Source: Rhodoferax sp.
GTDB taxonomy: Bacteria; Pseudomonadota; Gammaproteobacteria; Burkholderiales; Burkholderiaceae_C
Length of the DNA: 5,269 nucleotides
NCBI GenBank assembly: GCA_020048795.1
Contig: JAIFMA010000229.1
Coordinates: 1 to 5,269, forward strand
Reading direction: 5' to 3'
Part shown: positions 1-5,269 of the stretch, piece after piece
How positions within the stretch are numbered: the stretch's first letter is position 1
Layout: each line of letters opens with the position of its first letter
Notes under the pieces: model-generated
What the model saw: only the letters and a program-made list of their open reading frames with translations
Told to the model about the DNA's origin: nothing
The model's database searches: none
Translations under genes and position numbers: made by a program

Positions 1-1236
1 GGCTGCATCATGATGCGCAAATGCCACCTCAACACCTGCCCGGTCGGGGTTGCCACACAAGACCCGGTGTTGCGCCAGAAGTTTTCCGGCAAGCCCGAGC
101 ATGTGGTCAACTACTTCTTCTTCATTGCCGAAGAGGTTCGCCAGATCATGGCGCAGCTTGGCATCGCCAGGTTTGACGACATGATTGGCCGTGCTGACTT
201 GCTCGACATGCGTGCCGGCATCAGCCACTGGAAGGCCAAGGGGCTGGACTTCAGCCGTTTGCTGGCCATGCCCCAGGTGGCTGCAGACGTGCCCAGGTTT
301 CACCAGGAATCGCAAGACCATGGCCTGGAGAAGTCGCTCGACAACGTGCTGATCGCCAAGTCTCGTGCCGCCATCGACAAGGGCGAACGGGTCCAGTTCA
401 TCGAGGTGGCGCGCAATGTGAACCGCTCGGTGGGGGCCATGTTGTCCGGTGCCCTGACGCAGGTGCACCCGGAAGGCTTGCCCGATGACACCATTCGCAT
501 TCAGTTGGAAGGTACCGGCGGCCAGTCGTTTGGCGCCTTTCTGGCGCGTGGCATCACCCTGTATTTGATTGGTGATGCCAACGATTACACCGGCAAGGGC
601 TTGTCGGGCGGGCGCGTGGTGGTGCGGCCAAGCATTGATTTTCGCGGTGAGGCCACCAAAAACACCATTGTCGGTAACACCGTGATGTTTGGTGCCACCA
701 GCGGTGAAGCCTTTTTGAGTGGCGTTGCCGGCGAGCGTTTTGCTGTGCGTCTGTCAGGTGCCACCGCAGTTGTCGAGGGCACCGGTGACCACGGGTGCGA
801 ATACATGACCGGCGGCACGGTGGTGGTGCTGGGCAAAACCGGGCGCAACTTTGCGGCGGGCATGAGTGGCGGCATTGCCTACGTTTATGACGAAGACGGC
901 CAGTTTGCCAAGCGCTGCAACACCGCCATGGTGGCGCTCGAAAAGGTGTTGCCGGTGGTCGATCAGCAGACAAGCATCAACGAAAAACTCTGGCACCGGG
1001 GCCTGGCTGATGAAGTGCAGCTCAAGAAGCTGCTCGAAGAGCACAACCGCTGGACCGGCAGCAAGCGTGCGCGTGAACTGTTGGACAACTGGGACCTCAG
1101 CCGGCAGAAGTTTGTCAAGGTGTTCCCCACAGAATACAAACGTGCCCTGGGTGAACTTCATGCAAAAAAATCGGCTCAAGCGCTTGCTGAACTTGCTCTG
1201 GCAGCTACAAAAAAAGAGGCAGTTGTGGCGCGTTGA
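1..1236 (+). CDS. gltB: Glutamate synthase (NADPH) large subunit, C-terminal part (5' end outside window)
   Basis: GltB makes glutamate: ammonia released from glutamine by an N-terminal amidotransferase domain is channelled to an FMN site, where 2-oxoglutarate is reductively aminated. The window holds the last 411 codons of a protein normally near 1,500 residues, open from base 1 in frame 1, so the true start lies upstream. Visible residues 2, 8 and 13 are cysteines in a CX5CX4C pattern, inside GCIMMRKCHLNTCPVGVATQ. This is the [3Fe-4S] ligand motif at the end of the FMN-binding domain. From about residue 105 to 300 comes the glycine-rich right-handed beta-helix (GXGXG) domain, starting its clear repeats at GTGGQSFGAF (171-180) and ending near GMSGGIAYVY (287-296). 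The closing WDLSRQKFVKVFP segment is typical of the GltB end, followed by a variable Ala/Lys-rich tail. No frameshift or internal stop is seen. gltD, its partner, follows after 130 nt. Confidence 0.97.
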   Translation, partial: GCIMMRKCHLNTCPVGVATQDPVLRQKFSGKPEHVVNYFFFIAEEVRQIMAQLGIARFDDMIGRADLLDMRAGISHWKAKGLDFSRLLAMPQVAADVPRFHQESQDHGLEKSLDNVLIAKSRAAIDKGERVQFIEVARNVNRSVGAMLSGALTQVHPEGLPDDTIRIQLEGTGGQSFGAFLARGITLYLIGDANDYTGKGLSGGRVVVRPSIDFRGEATKNTIVGNTVMFGATSGEAFLSGVAGERFAVRLSGATAVVEGTGDHGCEYMTGGTVVVLGKTGRNFAAGMSGGIAYVYDEDGQFAKRCNTAMVALEKVLPVVDQQTSINEKLWHRGLADEVQLKKLLEEHNRWTGSKRARELLDNWDLSRQKFVKVFPTEYKRALGELHAKKSAQALAELALAATKKEAVVAR

Positions 1237-1250
1237 GAGGTCTTTGCGTA

Positions 1251-1313
1251 TCGTCATTCCCGCGCAGGCGGGAATCCAGTGCTGCTAGATTCCCGCCTGC
1301 GCGGGAATGACGA
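1251..1313. repeat. Perfect 26-bp inverted repeat, dRS3/REP-like element in the gltB-gltD gap
   Basis: Arms at 1251-1276 and 1288-1313 are exact reverse complements around an 11-nt loop (1277-1287). Each arm also contains its own palindrome: an 8-bp stem with a 4-nt spacer at 1256-1275 and again at 1289-1308. Both cores fit the pattern ATTCCC-N8-GGGAAT, the form known as dRS3 in Neisseria, and similar sequences are dispersed in many proteobacterial genomes. Read in frame 2 it gives the peptide IVIPAQAGIQ, familiar as a spurious product of translated intergenic repeats. There is no T-run after the stem, so it does not look like a standard terminator. In RNA the long stem could still affect gltB mRNA stability or the gltB:gltD ratio. 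That role, and any mobility, is inference. No target-site duplication is evident. Confidence 0.93.
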
Positions 1314-1366
1314 ATCTAAAAGTGTTGAGGGCAAGGCCAAAGGTCTGCCCGGTAAAGGAATAAATC

Positions 1367-2833
1367 ATGGGAAAACTCACCGGTTTCATGGAAATTGAGC
1401 GCATCGAGGAGGGCTACAAGCCCGTTCCCGAGCGCCTGAAAAACTACAGCGAGTTTGTCATCGGCCTCAACGACGCACAGTCGCGCCAGCAGGCTGCGCG
1501 CTGCATGGACTGCGGCACACCGTTTTGCAACTACGGCTGCCCGGTCAACAACATCATTCCCGATTTCAATGATCTGGTTTATCAGGGTGACTGGAAACAA
1601 GCGATCGACGTGCTGCACAGCACCAACAACTTTCCCGAGTTCACCGGACGCATCTGCCCGGCACCGTGTGAAGCTGCTTGCACACTGAATGTCAACCAGT
1701 TGCCGGTGGGCATCAAGAGCATTGAGCACGCCATCATCGACCGTGCCTGGACGCAGGGCTGGGTCAAGCCGCAGCCGGCCACGCACAAGACCGGCAAAAA
1801 AGTAGCCGTGGTGGGCTCTGGCCCGGCCGGCATGGCCGCGGCACAACAATTGGCCCGGGTTGGCCACGATGTCACGCTGTTCGAGAAAAACGACCGGGTC
1901 GGTGGCCTGCTGCGCTACGGCATTCCTGATTTCAAGATGGAAAAAACTCACATCGACCGACGCGTCGATCAGCTCAAGGCCGAAGGTGTCACGATCCGCA
2001 CCGGCGTGTTGGTCGCAGCCATGCCCAAGGGCAGCAAGGTCACCAATTGGGCCAAGGAGACGGTGTCGCCAGAGCAACTTCACAAGGACTTTGATGCGGT
2101 GCTGCTGACCGGTGGCTCCGAGCAGTCGCGTGATTTGCCGGTACCAGGGCGTGACCTGGACGGCATCCACTTTGCCATGGAGTTCCTGCCGCAGCAAAAC
2201 AAGGTCAACGCTGGCGACAAGCTCAAGGGGCAGTTGCGTGCCGAGGGTAAAAACGTCATCGTCATTGGCGGTGGCGACACCGGCTCGGACTGTGTTGGCA
2301 CCAGCAACCGCCATGGCGCGCTCAGTGTGACCCAGTTTGAAGTGATGCCGCAACCCCCGGTGGAAGAAAACCGTCCCATGACCTGGCCCTACTGGCCCAT
2401 GAAGTTGCGCACCAGTTCCAGCCACGACGAAGGTTGCACCCGCGAGTTCGCCATTTCCACCCAGCAATTCATCGGCGAAAAAGGCAAGGTCACGGGTTTG
2501 AAGACGGTGCAGATCGAGTTCAAGGACGGCAAGATGCTTGAGATTGCCGGTTCTGAGAAGACTTACCAAGCCGATCTGGTGTTGCTTGCGATGGGTTTTG
2601 TCAATCCGGTGGCGACCATCCTGGATGCCTTTGGGGTCGAGAAAGACCCGCGCGGCAACGCCCGGGCTGGTACCGAGCTGGTCGGCGGATATGCCACCAA
2701 TGTGCCCAAGGTGTTTGCTGCCGGCGACATGCGCCGGGGCCAGAGCCTGGTGGTCTGGGCCATCCGTGAAGGCCGTCAGGCGGCACGTGCGGTCGATGAA
2801 TTTCTGATGGGTTTTAGCGACTTGCCACGTTGA
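1367..2833 (+). CDS. gltD: Glutamate synthase (NADPH) small subunit
   Basis: GltD takes electrons from NADPH onto FAD and passes them through [4Fe-4S] clusters to GltB in the cytosolic GOGAT complex. The 488-residue product is the usual family length and appears intact. The N-terminal Fe-S domain has Cys46, 49, 54 and 58 (CMDCGTPFCNYGCP) and Cys97, 101 and 105 (CPAPCEAAC). The FAD Rossmann motif is VVGSGPAG (148-155). The NADPH-binding fold is at VIVIGGGDTGSDC (297-309). A C-terminal FAD contact, AAGDMRRGQSLVVWAIREGR, spans 451-470. The ATG at 1367 is supported by an AAAGGA ribosome-binding site at 1354-1359, 7 nt upstream. It probably shares a transcript with gltB despite the 130-nt gap. No promoter of its own is evident, but the hairpin repeat upstream could uncouple the two. 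Related enzymes with the same fold (the large subunit of NADH-dependent ferredoxin:NADP oxidoreductase, PreT) exist, but the gltB neighbour settles the name. Confidence 0.97.
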   Translation: MGKLTGFMEIERIEEGYKPVPERLKNYSEFVIGLNDAQSRQQAARCMDCGTPFCNYGCPVNNIIPDFNDLVYQGDWKQAIDVLHSTNNFPEFTGRICPAPCEAACTLNVNQLPVGIKSIEHAIIDRAWTQGWVKPQPATHKTGKKVAVVGSGPAGMAAAQQLARVGHDVTLFEKNDRVGGLLRYGIPDFKMEKTHIDRRVDQLKAEGVTIRTGVLVAAMPKGSKVTNWAKETVSPEQLHKDFDAVLLTGGSEQSRDLPVPGRDLDGIHFAMEFLPQQNKVNAGDKLKGQLRAEGKNVIVIGGGDTGSDCVGTSNRHGALSVTQFEVMPQPPVEENRPMTWPYWPMKLRTSSSHDEGCTREFAISTQQFIGEKGKVTGLKTVQIEFKDGKMLEIAGSEKTYQADLVLLAMGFVNPVATILDAFGVEKDPRGNARAGTELVGGYATNVPKVFAAGDMRRGQSLVVWAIREGRQAARAVDEFLMGFSDLPR

Positions 2834-2881
2834 AGCCCAAGGTTAACGTTGGCATCTGCGTCAATTTCGGGCCGCTTCAAT

Positions 2882-2887
2882 TATGAT
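2882..2887 (+). promoter_or_regulatory. Possible -10 box (TATGAT) upstream of mlaF
   Basis: TATGAT matches the sigma-70 -10 consensus at 5 of 6 positions and lies in the short A/T-rich part of an otherwise GC-rich gap. No good -35 box sits at 16-18 nt. A TTGGCA (2849-2854) is present, but 27 nt away, which is too far. If used, transcription would start near 2894, leaving a leader of only about 26 nt that contains the hairpin described next. Confidence 0.25.
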
Positions 2888-2892
2888 CAGGC

Positions 2893-2919
2893 GGCCGGGT
2901 TAGCCCGGTCTCTCTTTTT
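2893..2919 (+). terminator. Terminator-like hairpin after gltD, abutting the mlaF start
   Basis: CCGGG (2895-2899) pairs with CCCGG (2904-2908) around the loop TTAG. Adding a G-U pair (2894:2909) and a G-C pair (2893:2910) lengthens the stem to 7 bp. A pyrimidine run ending in five Ts (2911-2919) follows at once, the layout of a Rho-independent terminator. It could end the gltBD transcript. The T-run ends directly at the mlaF ATG (2920), so it would also occupy the place where a ribosome-binding site should be. An alternative 6-bp pairing, GGCCGC (2870-2875) with GCGGCC (2891-2896), overlaps the left side of the hairpin and would compete with it. Function is inferred from shape only. Confidence 0.5.
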
Positions 2920-3738
2920 ATGGTCTTATCTCCGTCCCATCATCTGGTTGAAATGCGTCACCTGAGCTTCGGCTACGGTGAACGCCTGATTCTGGACGAC
3001 ATTTCGCTGGATATCCCGCGTGGCAAGGTCACCGCGCTGATGGGAGCCTCGGGCGGCGGCAAGACCACGGTGCTGCGCCTGATTGGGGGGCAGATCAAGG
3101 CCCAAAAAGGCCAGATGTTATTTGATGGCCAGGACATCACCCCGATGAACCAGGCCGATTTGTACACCGCTCGCCGTCGCATGGGCATGCTGTTTCAGTT
3201 TGGTGCCTTGTTTGCCGATCTGGATGTGTTCGAAAACGTGGCGTTTCCGTTGCGTGAGCATTCTGATTTGCCCGAAGCTTTGATTCGGGATGTGGTGCTG
3301 ATGAAACTCAACGCGGTGGGCTTGCGTGGCGCACGTGGCCTCAAGCCCAGTGACCTGTCCGGCGGCATGGCGCGGCGCGTTGCGCTGGCGCGAGCCATTG
3401 CGCTGGACCCCGAGCTGGTGATGTACGACGAGCCTTTTGCCGGCCTTGACCCGATTTCGCTGGGCACAGCAGCCCGGCTGATTCGTGAACTCAACGACGC
3501 CATGGGTCTGACCAGCATTTTTGTCTCGCATGACCTGGATCAGACCTTTGCCATTGCCGATCAGGTGATCATTCTGGCCAATGGCCAGATTGCCACCCAG
3601 GGCACCCCTGCTGAAGTGCGCCATAGCACCGACCCACTGGTGTACCAATACGTCAATGCCTTGCCCGATGGCCCGGTGCATTTTCATTACCCAGGCCCGA
3701 CTGTTGAACAGGACTTTGGCGTGGAGTTGGCCTCATGA
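2920..3738 (+). CDS. mlaF: Phospholipid ABC transporter ATP-binding protein MlaF
   Basis: MlaF is the cytoplasmic ATPase of the inner-membrane MlaFEDB complex, which powers phospholipid transfer between the inner membrane and the periplasmic carrier MlaC. The 272-residue product is full length for the family. In order: A-loop Tyr19, Walker A GASGGGKT (42-49), Q-loop Gln93 (LFQFGALF), signature LSGGM (147-151, the Met being usual in this family), Walker B LVMYDE (166-171), D-loop GLD (175-177) and H-loop His204 (FVSHD). The C-terminal tail with LPDGPVHFHYPGP (248-260) matches the extension that in E. coli MlaF clasps the partner subunit. No in-frame start lies upstream of the ATG at 2920. The residues before LVEMR match the E. 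coli N-terminus in length, so I keep this start although no Shine-Dalgarno sequence precedes it. The alternative is Met12 (2953). The stop overlaps the mlaE start by 4 nt. Confidence 0.96.
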   Translation: MVLSPSHHLVEMRHLSFGYGERLILDDISLDIPRGKVTALMGASGGGKTTVLRLIGGQIKAQKGQMLFDGQDITPMNQADLYTARRRMGMLFQFGALFADLDVFENVAFPLREHSDLPEALIRDVVLMKLNAVGLRGARGLKPSDLSGGMARRVALARAIALDPELVMYDEPFAGLDPISLGTAARLIRELNDAMGLTSIFVSHDLDQTFAIADQVIILANGQIATQGTPAEVRHSTDPLVYQYVNALPDGPVHFHYPGPTVEQDFGVELAS

Positions 3739-4517
3739 GTGGTTATCGTCCCACAGACCTTGGGTTTGCGGTGCGCGGCCAGTTGGATGCCATGGGTTAC
3801 GCTGCCCGCCTGTTTTGGCGTTTGTTGGCCACGCTGCCTTATGCGTTCAGGCGCAATGTGCTGCTGCGCGACCAGATTCATTTTCTGGGCAATTACTCCT
3901 TGCCGATCATTACCGTGGCCGGTCTGTTTGTCGGATTTGTGTTCGGGTTGCAGGGCTATTACGTGCTCAAACGCTACGGCTCGGCCGAGTCACTTGGGTT
4001 GATGGTGGTACTGAGTTTGCTGCGTGAACTCGGGCCGGTGGTGTCGGCTCTGTTGTTTGCCGGACGCGCCGGCACCTCACTGACAGCAGAGATTGGTTTG
4101 ATGAAAGCCGGCGAACAAATCAGCGTGATGGAAATGATGGCGGTGGACCCGATTGAGCGGGTGCTGGCACCTCGCTTCTGGGCGGGTGTCATCACCATGC
4201 CGCTGCTGGCGGCCATGTTCAGTGCCACCGGGGTGATTGGCGGTTGGGTCGTGGGTGTGTTGATGATCGGGGTCGATGGGGGTGCCTTCTGGAGCCAGAT
4301 CCAGGGCGGTGTTGACGTGTTTCAGGATCTGGGCAACGGGGTGTTGAAGAGCCTGGTGTTTGGTGTGGCGGTCACGTTCATTGCCTTGTTGCAAGGCTAC
4401 AACGCCCAGGCAACCCCCGAGGGCGTTGCCAAAGCCACCACCCGCACGGTCGTGATGGCCTCCCTGACCGTGCTGGGCCTGGACTTCATCCTGACGGCGA
4501 TGATGTTTACGATATGA
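3735..4517 (+). CDS. mlaE: Phospholipid ABC transporter permease MlaE
   Basis: MlaE is the integral-membrane permease that pairs with MlaF and forms the lipid-binding cavity beneath the MlaD ring. The 260-residue product is the normal length. An amphipathic N-terminal stretch (about 20-40) leads into hydrophobic segments at roughly 53-76, 88-110, 148-182 (long enough for two passes), 203-221 and 239-258. The family hallmark region lies between the second and third segments: RELGPVVSALLFAGRAG (97-113) followed by AEIGLMKAGEQI (118-129). The start ATG at 3735 overlaps the mlaF stop as ATGA, and a GGAG at 3723-3726 lies 8 nt upstream, so translational coupling to mlaF is likely. No missing conserved motif or frame disruption is seen. 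After the stop the operon is interrupted by a 133-nt repeat-bearing gap before mlaD. Confidence 0.96.
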   Translation: MSGYRPTDLGFAVRGQLDAMGYAARLFWRLLATLPYAFRRNVLLRDQIHFLGNYSLPIITVAGLFVGFVFGLQGYYVLKRYGSAESLGLMVVLSLLRELGPVVSALLFAGRAGTSLTAEIGLMKAGEQISVMEMMAVDPIERVLAPRFWAGVITMPLLAAMFSATGVIGGWVVGVLMIGVDGGAFWSQIQGGVDVFQDLGNGVLKSLVFGVAVTFIALLQGYNAQATPEGVAKATTRTVVMASLTVLGLDFILTAMMFTI

Positions 4518-4522
4518 GTAAT

Positions 4523-4633
4523 TTGTGGCAAAGACCGCAGCTACGCGAAGCGGGCAAGCTCTGTCCCCAACTTTGTTATTGCCTTGTGGGACAGACCAAA
4601 GCGACACGCAGTGCGACTGCTCTGTCCCCAACT
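4523..4633. repeat. Two imperfect tandem copies (61-bp period) of a palindromic CTGTCCCC element
   Basis: Copy 1 (4523-4572) and copy 2 (4584-4633) align without gaps at 38 of 50 positions by my count. The 15-nt end GCTCTGTCCCCAACT is identical at 4558-4572 and 4619-4633. Copy 2 is an inverted repeat: TTGTGGGACAGA (4584-4595) pairs with TCTGTCCCCAA (4621-4631) with one bulged base, and GCAGT/ACTGC (4608-4612/4616-4620) forms an inner stem. Copy 1 has a decayed left arm. GGGACAG (4588-4594) can pair with CTGTCCC on either side (4561-4567 or 4622-4628), so two alternative hairpins are possible. This looks like a dispersed REP/BIME-type element inside the mla operon. The repeat structure is seen directly; the class is inferred. 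The stretch contains no plausible gene and no clear promoter. Confidence 0.85.
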
Positions 4634-4650
4634 GATTAGAAAGAAATTGA

Positions 4651-5148
4651 ATGCAACGCTCCAAAAATGACATCTGGGTGGGCCTTTTTGTGCTGCTCGG
4701 CGCGGTGGCCATTTTGTTTCTGGCCCTGCAATCGGCCAACTTGCTGAGTCTGAGTTTCGAGAAAACCTACCCGGTCACGGCCAAATTTGACAATATCGGC
4801 GGCCTTAAACCCAAAGCGGCGGTCAAAAGTGCCGGCGTGGTGGTGGGCCGGGTGGAAAACATCCTGTTTGACGACAAGTCGTTTCAGGCCCGCGTGACGC
4901 TGGCGCTGGAAACCCGCTATGCGTTTCCCAAGGACAGTTCATTAAAAATATTGACCAGTGGCTTGCTGGGGGATCAGTACTTGGGCCTGGAGGCCGGTGC
5001 GGCCGACAAAAACCTGGCCTCCGGCGATGTGATCTCCAGCACGCAGTCTGCGGTGGTGCTTGAGAACCTGATCAGCCAGTTTTTGTTCAGCAAGGCAGCA
5101 GACACCCAAACACCGGCAGCAGACGGCACAACCAAGGCAAAACCATGA
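4651..5148 (+). CDS. mlaD: Phospholipid-binding MCE-domain protein MlaD
   Basis: MlaD is anchored in the inner membrane and forms a periplasmic hexameric ring that conducts phospholipids between MlaC and the MlaFE core. The product has 165 residues, slightly shorter than E. coli MlaD (about 183). It has a short cytoplasmic N-terminus and one membrane anchor (about 8-28). The MCE domain spans roughly 39-116, with FDNIGGLKPKAAVKSAGVVVG (46-66) and LTSGLLGDQYLGLEAG (101-116). A C-terminal helix containing VVLENLISQFLFS (135-147) fits the helices that line the central pore in the E. coli ring. It ends in a low-complexity Ala/Thr/Lys tail. The ATG at 4651 has only a weak purine-rich site (AGAAAG, 4638-4643) before it. 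Unlike its neighbours, it does not overlap the preceding gene. Its stop overlaps the next start as ATGA. Confidence 0.95.
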   Translation: MQRSKNDIWVGLFVLLGAVAILFLALQSANLLSLSFEKTYPVTAKFDNIGGLKPKAAVKSAGVVVGRVENILFDDKSFQARVTLALETRYAFPKDSSLKILTSGLLGDQYLGLEAGAADKNLASGDVISSTQSAVVLENLISQFLFSKAADTQTPAADGTTKAKP

Positions 5149-5269
5149 GCAAGATGACCCGACAAACATTTCGTCACACCGTGTGGCGCTGCATTTTTGC
5201 CCTGGCAGCGGCAGCGCTGACCGGGTGCGCCAGCGGCCCCAACGCCAATCCGCGCGACCCGCTGGAGCC
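5145..5269 (+). CDS. mlaA: Outer-membrane lipoprotein MlaA (VacJ), N-terminal part (3' end outside window)
   Basis: MlaA sits in the outer membrane and removes misplaced phospholipids from the outer leaflet, handing them to MlaC. Only 41 complete codons are in the window. They show a lipoprotein signal peptide: a basic start (SKMTRQTFRH), a hydrophobic core (about 17-25) and the lipobox LTGC with the lipidated cysteine at residue 28 (5226-5228). The mature sequence then reads CASGPNANPRDPLE, and NPRDP followed by a hydrophobic residue and Glu is characteristic of the mature MlaA/VacJ N-terminus. The start at 5145 overlaps the mlaD stop (ATGA), with AAGG at 5134-5137 upstream; Met4 (5154) is a possible alternative. 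In E. coli mlaA lies apart from mlaFEDCB, whereas here it is inside the cluster, an order I recall as common in betaproteobacteria. The identification rests on a short fragment plus strong context. Confidence 0.88.
   Translation, partial: MSKMTRQTFRHTVWRCIFALAAAALTGCASGPNANPRDPLE

Noticed and set aside
1164..1215. Two A7 runs near the gltB 3' end (1164-1170 and 1209-1215) followed by a strong hairpin, resembling a programmed frameshift site
   Set aside because: The second run is about 35 nt from the stem, much farther than the usual 5-9 nt spacer. GltB already ends normally, and a -1 shift would only add about 30 residues encoded by the repeat.
866..1288. A 140-codon plus-strand frame overlapping the gltB end and running into the inverted repeat
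   Set aside because: It is an out-of-frame shadow of gltB. Its end, IVIPAQAGIQ, is the known spurious translation of this type of intergenic repeat.
1251..1313. The gltB-gltD inverted repeat as a Rho-independent terminator
   Set aside because: No T-run follows either side of the stem, and ending transcription here would cut gltD off from its partner with no visible promoter to replace it.
1316..2569. A 417-codon open frame on the minus strand, antisense to gltD
   Set aside because: It lies almost wholly opposite a gene with intact cofactor motifs, its translation shows no domain I recognise, and long antisense frames are common opposite GC-rich coding sequence.
3118..3687. A 189-codon minus-strand frame opposite mlaF
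   Set aside because: It is antisense to well-conserved MlaF motifs, with no recognisable domain in the translation.
4523..4633. The mlaE-mlaD repeat as a CRISPR array
   Set aside because: There are only two imperfect copies, with only 11 nt between the 50-nt units. The units are palindromic and diverged, and there is no spacer series or cas gene.
4077..4739. A 220-codon minus-strand frame spanning mlaE, the repeat gap and the start of mlaD
   Set aside because: The translation is rich in His/Gln/Arg, typical of the reverse of hydrophobic membrane codons. It crosses a repeat region and has no recognisable domain.

Overview
The window looks like chromosomal housekeeping DNA from a betaproteobacterium, most likely order Burkholderiales and possibly Comamonadaceae (Rhodoferax/Polaromonas-like). 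This rests on three things: the style of the proteins, a moderately high GC content, and the gene order gltB-gltD-mlaF-mlaE-mlaD-mlaA. The taxon is inferred from memory of these families and was not searched. All genes are on the + strand and all six are recognisable. The window cuts both ends: gltB lacks its N-terminal part and mlaA has only its first 41 codons.

Left half (1-2833): the end of gltB and the complete gltD, the large and small subunits of NADPH-dependent glutamate synthase (GOGAT). GltD oxidises NADPH and passes electrons through FAD and Fe-S centres to the FMN and [3Fe-4S] centre of GltB. GltB makes two glutamates from glutamine plus 2-oxoglutarate. The 130-nt gap between the genes is about half filled by a perfect 26-bp inverted repeat (1251-1313). 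Each arm is itself a small palindrome of the ATTCCC-N8-GGGAAT type.

Junction (2834-2919): 86 nt without a gene. It holds a compact GC hairpin followed by a T-rich run that ends directly against the mlaF start codon, plus a TATGAT -10-like box. It may be the boundary between the glt and mla transcription units.

Right half (2920-5269): mlaF (ATPase), mlaE (permease), mlaD (MCE substrate-binding protein) and the start of mlaA (outer-membrane lipoprotein). Together these form most of the Mla pathway, which moves phospholipids between the outer and inner membranes and maintains outer-membrane asymmetry. mlaF/mlaE and mlaD/mlaA each overlap by 4 nt (ATGA), which suggests translational coupling. 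mlaE and mlaD are instead separated by 133 nt that carry two imperfect tandem copies (61-bp period) of a palindromic element built on CTGTCCCC. mlaC and mlaB would be expected just downstream.

I see no defence system, prophage, CRISPR array, RNA gene or undescribed multigene system. The signals worth a second look are the two intergenic repeat elements and the unusual mlaF leader.
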